From contig RCNQ01000084.1 of the NCBI GenBank assembly GCA_003731675.1, positions 1 through 6,575 of the forward strand: 6,575 nt of DNA, read 5' to 3'. Within the stretch, counting starts at the first letter, position 1. Each line of letters opens with the position of its first letter. The translations under genes were made by a program, and so were the position numbers. Positions 1 to 4,555 of the stretch are shown here, one piece after another. The DNA is from Bacteroidetes/Chlorobi group bacterium ChocPot_Mid (GTDB taxonomy: Bacteria; Bacteroidota; Ignavibacteria; Kapaibacteriales; UBA2268). The notes beneath the pieces were generated by a model that was given only the letters and a program-made list of their open reading frames with translations, did not search any database and was not told where the DNA came from.

Positions 1-537
1 CGGTTTTGTTTCTTTTAATGCAAGACTGGGGTCTTTCCAATTAAAGCTACGTGAACCATAAGGACAAGCCGCCATACAGTAACGACAGCCGATACATCTG
101 TGCCAGTCCATCATTACAATACCGTCTTCAGCTCTTTTCCATGTTGCCTTTGTCGGGCAAACATTTACGCATGGTGGGTTATCGCAATGATTACAAAGCA
201 ACAGCACGGGATGATTCCTTACTTTCTCAGGGAGATGGTAATTTTCCTGTTCCAAAAATGCGTGATGGAATTTTTCTTTCCAAATCCATTTAATTTCCTT
301 TTTAGGATTATTAATATCAGGAATGTTATGTGCTTTGTTGCATGCTGATATGCATTTGTCCATCACCTCGGGATTTTCCATAAGTTTCTTTAAATTGATA
401 ACCATGGCAAATCTTTTAACACCGGGTTTTGGCTTTTCGGTTTCTCCTGCCAAAATGTTGTAGGTAGGTTTTCCTGCTATTCCGAAAGCCGCCGCCGCAC
501 CGGCTAATGTCAAAAATTTTCTTCTGTCAATTTTCAT
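1..537 (-). CDS. dsrO: DsrO, periplasmic iron-sulfur subunit of the DsrMKJOP complex (3' end cut by window edge)
   Basis: This is a ferredoxin-like electron-transfer subunit of the DsrMKJOP complex, expected on the periplasmic face between the cytochrome DsrJ and the membrane protein DsrP. The visible 179 residues start with a Tat signal (R5-R6-K7-F8-L9, then an Ala-rich hydrophobic stretch to about residue 30), so it is exported folded with its clusters. Three cysteine groups follow: C62-x3-C66 (CISACNKAHN, the non-canonical first motif I associate with DsrO), C115-x2-C118-x4-C123-x3-C127-P, and C148-x2-C151-x2-C154-x3-C158-P. The last two are the NrfC/DmsB/HybA-type [4Fe-4S] pattern. The remaining cysteines should lie in the missing C-terminal part (full-length homologues are about 240-260 aa, from memory). 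The ATG overlaps the dsrJ stop as ATGA and is preceded by AGGAGG with a 10-base spacer. No frameshift is seen. Position after dsrJ settles DsrO over other ferredoxin subunits of this superfamily. Confidence 0.93.
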   Translation of the reverse strand, partial: MKIDRRKFLTLAGAAAAFGIAGKPTYNILAGETEKPKPGVKRFAMVINLKKLMENPEVMDKCISACNKAHNIPDINNPKKEIKWIWKEKFHHAFLEQENYHLPEKVRNHPVLLLCNHCDNPPCVNVCPTKATWKRAEDGIVMMDWHRCIGCRYCMAACPYGSRSFNWKDPSLALKETKP

Positions 538-971
538 TGCTTATTATCCTCCTCATTTGGAACTACATCTTTTGGTGCTTTGTATTTATCAATATGGCAA
601 TTCCAGCAATACGGGGTTACGTCCATATAGTTATGACACTGGTCGCAAAATTCAGCTTTGTTGTCGTGGCAACGCATACAGGTTTTAGTCAAACTCATTT
701 CAGCTCTTTGACCGTCAATCATAAACGGCTTGTTGTTTTTTGTCAAAAATCTTATATCCTGCCTGACAACTTTATCTCTCCACTGGTTGAGTAAGTCCAT
801 GTGATATGCTTTCATATAATCCTTGTCGGCTACACATTCCTTGTAATTTGCCGGTAACTTAATATCGGGTGTTTTAGCTTCACCCGGATTTAGCCAGTTT
901 GTCCAAATCGGTGAAGAAAACACGATGATGAAGATTACAATGCCAATTAATATTTTGCCTGAATCGTACAT
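534..971 (-). CDS. dsrJ: DsrJ, membrane-anchored periplasmic triheme cytochrome c
   Basis: This is the triheme cytochrome c subunit of DsrMKJOP, 145 residues long. Residues 6-27 form one hydrophobic segment (ILIGIVIFIIVFSSPIW) that serves as export signal and probably as an uncleaved anchor, leaving the heme domain in the periplasm. Three CxxCH heme sites are visible: C98-M-R-C101-H102, C109-D-Q-C112-H113 and C122-W-N-C125-H126. C46, in the block KECVADKDYMKAYHMDLL, matches the conserved cysteine (Cys46 in Allochromatium vinosum DsrJ) reported as distal ligand of the unusual His/Cys heme. The start is at 971, not the in-frame ATG at 1013. The 971 start follows the dsrK stop by one base, has AGGAGG nine bases upstream, puts the anchor at the N-terminus and numbers the cysteine exactly 46. 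The stop overlaps the dsrO start. Cytochrome c maturation genes would be needed elsewhere in the genome. Confidence 0.95.
   Translation of the reverse strand: MYDSGKILIGIVIFIIVFSSPIWTNWLNPGEAKTPDIKLPANYKECVADKDYMKAYHMDLLNQWRDKVVRQDIRFLTKNNKPFMIDGQRAEMSLTKTCMRCHDNKAEFCDQCHNYMDVTPYCWNCHIDKYKAPKDVVPNEEDNKQ
548..553 (-). promoter_or_regulatory. Ribosome binding site of dsrO
   Basis: AGGAGG lies ten bases before the dsrO ATG, inside the last codons of dsrJ (the NEEDNKQ tail). Together with the ATGA stop/start overlap it fixes the dsrO start and suggests translational coupling to dsrJ. Confidence 0.8.
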
Positions 972-972
972 A

Positions 973-2622
973 TTATTTTCCCTCCTTTCCTTCGTTACCT
1001 TGAACTTTTTCAAGTGTATCAGGTTTTAATAAAGGTTGGTTTCTCAAATCAGTTTCTCTTTCCTTTTCTCCTGTCATAATCAAGGCGTTTCCGACCATTT
1101 CGTGAACACCACCGACTTCAACTCCCGGAGACCAGTAATCAACAACACCGGGCAAAGTCGCTTTATCTATTGCACACATGCAAAGCAGGATATTCACCCC
1201 GTTATTGTCTCTGACGTATTTTACTGCATTTCCTCTCGGCATACCTCCTCTCATCCTCATTTCGAGGTTTTCCTCCGTGCCTAAACCTGCACCACTGCCA
1301 CAGCAGAATGTCTGCTCACGGATGCAACTGTCAGGCATTTCGGTGAAGTTGTTCATTACGTTTTTGATGATGTATCTTGGTTCTTCGAGAAGTCCCATTC
1401 CACGGGCAGGATTGCAAGAATCGTGGAAAGTTGCATGCCAGTGGTCGTTTCTGCTCGGGTCTAATTTTATTTTTTTATGTTTTATCAAATCAGCAGTAAA
1501 CTCAGAGATGTGTACCATCTTTGCTGATTTTGCGTTTTCAAATACTGTTCCTGTAATAGGAGACTTTGGAATCTCAAGGAAGTCAGGTGGACCGTTGAGA
1601 GTGTTCATATACTGATGTATAACTCTCCACATGTGCCCGCATTCACCGCCGAGAATCCATTTAACACCCAAACGTTTTGCTTCTGCATAAAACTTTGCAT
1701 TAAGAGCTTTCATCACTTCGTGGGAAACGAAAGAACCGAAGTTACCTCCTTCAGAAGCGTAAGTGCTCCATGTGTAATCGAGCTGTAATTCGTGGAATAA
1801 AGCAAGATAACCAAGCAATGTGAAGTAATGCGGTTCTCCGAAGTAATCTGCAGAAGGAGTTATAAATAAAATTTCTGCTCCTTTCTTGTTAATCGGCAAA
1901 TCTACACGAATGCCTGTGATATCTTCGAGGTCATCTCTTGCGAACTCCAAGCTATCAACAAAACCATGCGGTTGAATTCCGAGGTGATTACCTGTTCTGT
2001 GACAGTTAGCGGCAGGAGTCATAACCCAGTCAATATTTATACCGATAAGGTTCATCAGCTCTCTTGCAAGGAATGTGATTTCTGCAGTATCTATTCCATA
2101 AGGACAAAATACAGAGCAACGACGGCATTGAGTACACTGGTAGAAATAGTAGAACCATTGCTTTAAAACATCGAAAGTAAGTTCCTGAGCACCGACCATT
2201 TTTCCCATTAACTTACCTGCTTTGGTAAATTCCTTTCGGTAAACCGAGCGTAAAAGCTCAGCACGCAGAACAGGCATATTCTTTGGGTCACCACTACCGA
2301 TAAAGAAGTGGCATTTGTCAGCACAGGCACCACATCTGACGCAAATATCCATAAAAAGCTGTAAAGAGCGGAATTTCTTAATTCTTTCCCTTAAACCTTC
2401 GAGAATAATTTCCTGCCAGTTATCGGGAAGTTTCCAGTCTTCTTCGTAAGGTTGCCATTTTCTTGGGTTTGGCTGATTGATATATGCAACGCTATCTGGT
2501 GAACCTGCATAATTATATGAACCACGTTTTTCAAAATCAACTGTGGTATCCATCCAATGTTTTTTGGGTGGTTTGAAATCTATTGTTTTGAATAGTTCGT
2601 CCGGTTTTTGTTTGAGTGACAT
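973..2622 (-). CDS. dsrK: DsrK, cytoplasmic HdrD-like iron-sulfur subunit of DsrMKJOP
   Basis: This is the catalytic-type cytoplasmic subunit, related to heterodisulfide reductase HdrD and to HmcF/TmcB. It is thought to exchange electrons and thiols with DsrC (its disulfide or trisulfide) while bound to the quinone-linked DsrM. The 549 residues hold two [4Fe-4S] motifs, C94-x2-C97-x2-C100-x3-C104 and C163-x2-C166-x2-C169-x3-C173-P, followed by a C-terminal CCG-type region. Key residues there are G325-G-E-C328-G-H330, H400-D-S-C403, C440-C441-G and C481-M-C483. C403, C440, C441 and the C481/C483 pair are the likely non-cubane cluster ligands by analogy to HdrB/HdrD. There is no signal peptide or membrane span. 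The ATG shares one base with the dsrM stop (TAATG) and has AGGAGG seven bases upstream. The Lys/Gly/Glu-rich tail (GNEGKEGK) is partly dictated by the dsrJ ribosome binding site lying within it. The N-terminal 60 residues are polar and lack a recognisable domain. Confidence 0.96.
   Translation of the reverse strand: MSLKQKPDELFKTIDFKPPKKHWMDTTVDFEKRGSYNYAGSPDSVAYINQPNPRKWQPYEEDWKLPDNWQEIILEGLRERIKKFRSLQLFMDICVRCGACADKCHFFIGSGDPKNMPVLRAELLRSVYRKEFTKAGKLMGKMVGAQELTFDVLKQWFYYFYQCTQCRRCSVFCPYGIDTAEITFLARELMNLIGINIDWVMTPAANCHRTGNHLGIQPHGFVDSLEFARDDLEDITGIRVDLPINKKGAEILFITPSADYFGEPHYFTLLGYLALFHELQLDYTWSTYASEGGNFGSFVSHEVMKALNAKFYAEAKRLGVKWILGGECGHMWRVIHQYMNTLNGPPDFLEIPKSPITGTVFENAKSAKMVHISEFTADLIKHKKIKLDPSRNDHWHATFHDSCNPARGMGLLEEPRYIIKNVMNNFTEMPDSCIREQTFCCGSGAGLGTEENLEMRMRGGMPRGNAVKYVRDNNGVNILLCMCAIDKATLPGVVDYWSPGVEVGGVHEMVGNALIMTGEKERETDLRNQPLLKPDTLEKVQGNEGKEGK
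981..990 (-). promoter_or_regulatory. Ribosome binding site deciding the dsrJ start
   Basis: GGAAAGGAGG followed by a nine-base spacer precedes the ATG at 971. It lies in the final codons of dsrK and supports this start over the in-frame ATG at 1013, which would add 14 charged residues in front of the membrane anchor. Confidence 0.85.
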
Positions 2623-3677
2623 TATTTATCCTCCTTTTCTGTGCCGTCTTTAGCTGGCTGATTGACGACTTCCTTTTCCAAAGGAAGTCCTGCACCTTTC
2701 ATTAATACTCTGAACTCATCTTCATATTCTTCATAAGTATGCCTGTGCAACTTGAAGTAGTTTTCGTCGTTAATCCATGGATTCTCATGATAAGCCATTC
2801 TGTTGTTATTTGCAAGATTCCTTGTCGGACTTAAGAATACTCCTCCCATGTGCATAAGTTTGCTCATAGGAAAATATATCAAAAGGACATTAACAAGGAA
2901 GAAGTGAATATAAAACCAAGGACTTATCGTCTCAGCAGGTGTTATCGGATGAAATGACAAGATACCTACGGCGACTTGCTTGATTGCAACCAAATCAGTT
3001 TTAACATAGTATCTCATTATTATTCCGGTTGTCGCAATTGCGATTAGCAGAAGCAATGGGAAATAATCCGAAGCAAGAGAAATATATTTGACTTTAGCGT
3101 CGAATATCCTTCTCAGGAACAGATAAGTCAATGCAACAAGAAGCCCAATGCCTGTTAAATACACAATAGGGACTCCTATTTGAAAGAATCCATCTAAAGT
3201 TTCGAGGTATTTTACAAAAAATGGTATCGGGTCTGCGAAAAATCTGAAATGCCTCAAGAAGACAATCAGGAATGACCAATGGAATAATAACCCGAAAGCC
3301 CAAAGCCATTTAGTTTCGCCATAGGCAATCTTAGTGCCTTCTTTTAGTTCAGCTTTCGTATTTCTGAACAGGGAGCGGAAGAATAAAACCTCAAGAGCCA
3401 TCCTGCCGATAACTCCTAATGATGAACTTGGGTTATCCAGTTTGTTCTGTTTAATCCAAGGCAGTGATTTTTCCTGTCCGCTGGTTGTTGTAATACGAAA
3501 GGGAACGGGAGATTTAGCCCATTTGAGAACACGGACAATCACCCCAACAATAAAAATTGCAATAGCAAGGTATGGCAGAGCTACAGTAAAAACGGGATGC
3601 AATCCCGGAATTGCCGCTCCGGCGATAGCAAGAATTATCAGTACCGCTATTGCAATTATTGAAAATAATAAGCCCAT
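2622..3677 (-). CDS. dsrM: DsrM, NarI-like diheme cytochrome b membrane subunit of DsrMKJOP
   Basis: This is an integral membrane cytochrome b expected to exchange electrons between menaquinone and DsrK. In its 351 residues I count about six hydrophobic segments, near 3-22, 31-51, 126-145, 165-188, 205-223 and 256-277. The core resembles NarI, the nitrate reductase gamma subunit. Four histidines fall where the two b hemes should be held: H133 and H143, ten apart in one helix, and H258 and H276, eighteen apart in the last. These are the same spacings as His56/His66 and His187/His205 of E. coli NarI. Compared with NarI there is an added N-terminal hairpin of two helices and a soluble loop (about 52-125), as expected for DsrM. 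The charged C-terminal tail (about 285-351) is probably cytoplasmic and may contact DsrK. The start at 3677 has AAGGTGA six bases upstream. This is the first gene of the tightly coupled dsrMKJO run, and its stop overlaps dsrK by one base. Confidence 0.94.
   Translation of the reverse strand: MGLLFSIIAIAVLIILAIAGAAIPGLHPVFTVALPYLAIAIFIVGVIVRVLKWAKSPVPFRITTTSGQEKSLPWIKQNKLDNPSSSLGVIGRMALEVLFFRSLFRNTKAELKEGTKIAYGETKWLWAFGLLFHWSFLIVFLRHFRFFADPIPFFVKYLETLDGFFQIGVPIVYLTGIGLLVALTYLFLRRIFDAKVKYISLASDYFPLLLLIAIATTGIIMRYYVKTDLVAIKQVAVGILSFHPITPAETISPWFYIHFFLVNVLLIYFPMSKLMHMGGVFLSPTRNLANNNRMAYHENPWINDENYFKLHRHTYEEYEDEFRVLMKGAGLPLEKEVVNQPAKDGTEKEDK
2630..2635 (-). promoter_or_regulatory. Ribosome binding site of dsrK
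   Basis: AGGAGG sits seven bases before the dsrK ATG, within the last codons of dsrM. With the TAATG stop/start overlap it points to translational coupling of dsrK to dsrM. Confidence 0.8.
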
Positions 3678-3683
3678 TTACAA

Positions 3684-3690
3684 TCACCTT
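3684..3690 (-). promoter_or_regulatory. Ribosome binding site of dsrM
   Basis: AAGGTGA sits six bases before the dsrM ATG. It is weaker than the AGGAGG sites of dsrK, dsrJ and dsrO but well placed, and it supports the start at 3677. Confidence 0.65.
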
Positions 3691-3744
3691 TAATTTGTTT
3701 TAATTATATGTATTTCAAATTATATTTATCATTTTTAAACAGAG

Positions 3745-3764
3745 CTGAGATGTCCCCGTCTCAG
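3745..3764 (-). repeat. Perfect-arm hairpin in the spacer upstream of dsrM
   Basis: Six-base arms CTGAGA/TCTCAG flank an eight-base loop (CGGGGACA read on the minus strand). It is a GC-rich island in an otherwise AT-rich 144-base spacer (3678-3821) between the RsbRD-like gene and dsrM. No U-run follows on the minus strand (CTCTGTTTAAAAATG comes next), so it is not a clear intrinsic terminator. It could be a leader or processing hairpin, a weak terminator or attenuator, a protein-binding site, or one copy of a dispersed palindromic repeat. Just upstream a TTGACG hexamer (plus-strand 3786-3791) stands 17 bases from TAATCT (3763-3768), but that -10 is poor, so I do not call a promoter. Confidence 0.5.
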
Positions 3765-3821
3765 ATTATTTATGTATTTAAACAACGTCAAGTACGTCGC
3801 TGCTACTTTCTCAACAAAGAA

Positions 3822-4328
3822 CTATAATCCATATTTTTCGGATAATCTCTCCACCATTCTCTGATTCCTTTTTTTAATCTCATTGATTTTAATTTCAGAC
3901 AATTTCATTTTCATTTCGAGATATTTCTCAAAAGCAATACCGTTTGCTTGTTCGATTTTTTTGTCAAATTTTAAGTAAGATTCCAAAAATTCCTTATCAG
4001 AAAAAAATGTATTTGCTTCAATCAAGATGATTGATTTTAAAAGATTTATAAATCCGACTGCATCAGCTACCGAAAATTCCTGAACTGCTCTGATTTTGAT
4101 GATTGCTTCAATCGAAGAGCTTAAAATGTCGGCATTCATATCGCCACACAATTCAGCATAAATTTTTGGTAAATCATTTTGCAAGGAATAGCCAATGGGA
4201 TTTCCGAACTGGCTTTTATTGACACTTAGGAATTTTCCTGCTCCTTGTGGATAAGTGTCAATGATTGCTTGTTGCCATTTTGCAATCATTTCAGAGCTGT
4301 TATCCCGTAAATAATTCAGAATCTCCAT
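3822..4328 (-). CDS. RsbRD N-terminal-domain-like cytoplasmic protein upstream of dsrM (dsrT position)
   Basis: This is a soluble 168-residue protein with no signal peptide or membrane span. Residues 1-105 match the pattern I know for the RsbRD N-terminal domain, the helical globin-like input domain of stressosome RsbR-type proteins. Supporting residues are W18, T25-Y26-P27, F41-G-N43-P44-I-G46, I79-R80-A81-V82-Q83-E-F85-S and L97-K98. The STAS output domain of RsbR is absent; instead residues 110-168 form a charged, probably helical or coiled-coil tail ending KKRNQRMVERLSEKYGL. A lone domain of this type ahead of dsrM is, as I recall, frequent in sulfur-metabolising bacteria, and the slot equals dsrT of the green sulfur dsrTMKJOP order. 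I cannot confirm that it is homologous to DsrT, so no symbol is given. Its function is unknown; a sensory or assembly role for the Dsr complex is inference. The start has no Shine-Dalgarno, but a good promoter lies just upstream, giving a predicted leader of only about 16 bases. Confidence 0.75.
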   Translation of the reverse strand: MEILNYLRDNSSEMIAKWQQAIIDTYPQGAGKFLSVNKSQFGNPIGYSLQNDLPKIYAELCGDMNADILSSSIEAIIKIRAVQEFSVADAVGFINLLKSIILIEANTFFSDKEFLESYLKFDKKIEQANGIAFEKYLEMKMKLSEIKINEIKKRNQRMVERLSEKYGL

Positions 4329-4350
4329 TTTAGCTATTTAAATTTTTATT

Positions 4351-4379
4351 TTTATAAATTAGAATTAGAAATCTTTCAA
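4351..4379 (-). promoter_or_regulatory. Sigma70-like promoter for the RsbRD-like gene and probably the dsr operon
   Basis: On the minus strand TTGAAA (4379-4374) and TATAAA (4356-4351) are separated by exactly 17 bases. Each matches five of six consensus positions. Transcription would begin near 4344, about 16 bases before the ATG at 4328. The surrounding DNA is very AT-rich, which raises the chance of coincidental matches. If the host uses a Bacteroidota-type sigma factor (TTTG/TAnnTTTG) the functional elements may differ. Confidence 0.45.
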
Positions 4380-4433
4380 ATTCATTAAGTTAAATTACAA
4401 TTTTAGCTCATATAATCAATATGTTGGAGCTTC

Positions 4434-4455
4434 TTTTTTACTTTTTTGTAAAAAA
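4434..4455. repeat. A/T-rich inverted repeat in the divergent region
   Basis: Eight-base arms TTTTTTAC and GTAAAAAA flank a loop of six T. The symmetry is perfect but rests mostly on homopolymer runs, so it may be chance in AT-rich DNA. If real, it could be a regulator site or a weak bidirectional structure upstream of the lipoprotein gene. Confidence 0.25.
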
Positions 4456-4555
4456 AATGTTGATTGAATGATGTTGTGAATAAAAATGAATGTTCTTTAA
4501 ATTTTTTTGTTCCAATTTCGTTGTTAATCCAAGAAATTTAAATTATTGGAATAAT

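Larger units (their letters stand above)
4329..4555. other. AT-rich divergent intergenic region
   Basis: A 227-base region between the divergent RsbRD-like gene and the lipoprotein gene. It must hold promoters for both. Besides the minus-strand promoter at 4351-4379, a perfect TATAAT occurs on the plus strand at 4411-4416, without a convincing -35 at 16-18 bases. The rest is runs of A and T, which may be bent DNA. No RNA gene or small coding region is supported here. Confidence 0.5.

Noticed and set aside
51..794. Several plus-strand open frames of 80-95 codons across dsrO and dsrJ
   Set aside because: They lie antisense to genes with clear heme and [4Fe-4S] motifs, show no domain or ribosome binding site of their own, and have Cys/Phe-rich shadow composition.
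972..1013. Longer dsrJ start at 1013
   Set aside because: It would overlap dsrK by 41 bases, add a charged 14-residue stretch before the anchor, and ignore the well-placed AGGAGG ahead of the ATG at 971.
1036..2166. Plus-strand open frames within dsrK
   Set aside because: These are antisense shadows of a well-conserved gene, with no recognisable protein features.
3094..3693. Alternative frames on both strands overlapping dsrM
   Set aside because: dsrM in this region has intact membrane helices and heme histidines; the overlapping frames have no family resemblance.
3763..3791. Possible dsrM promoter TTGACG-17-TAATCT on the minus strand
   Set aside because: The -35 is good but the -10 matches only three of six positions and overlaps the hairpin, so it is too weak to call without transcript data.
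4434..4455. T-rich inverted repeat as an intrinsic terminator
   Set aside because: It lies between divergent genes where no transcript is expected to end, and the stem is almost entirely A-T.
4490..4555. Longer start for the lipoprotein gene at 4490
   Set aside because: The added 22 residues are not signal-like and would bury the lipoprotein signal inside the protein.
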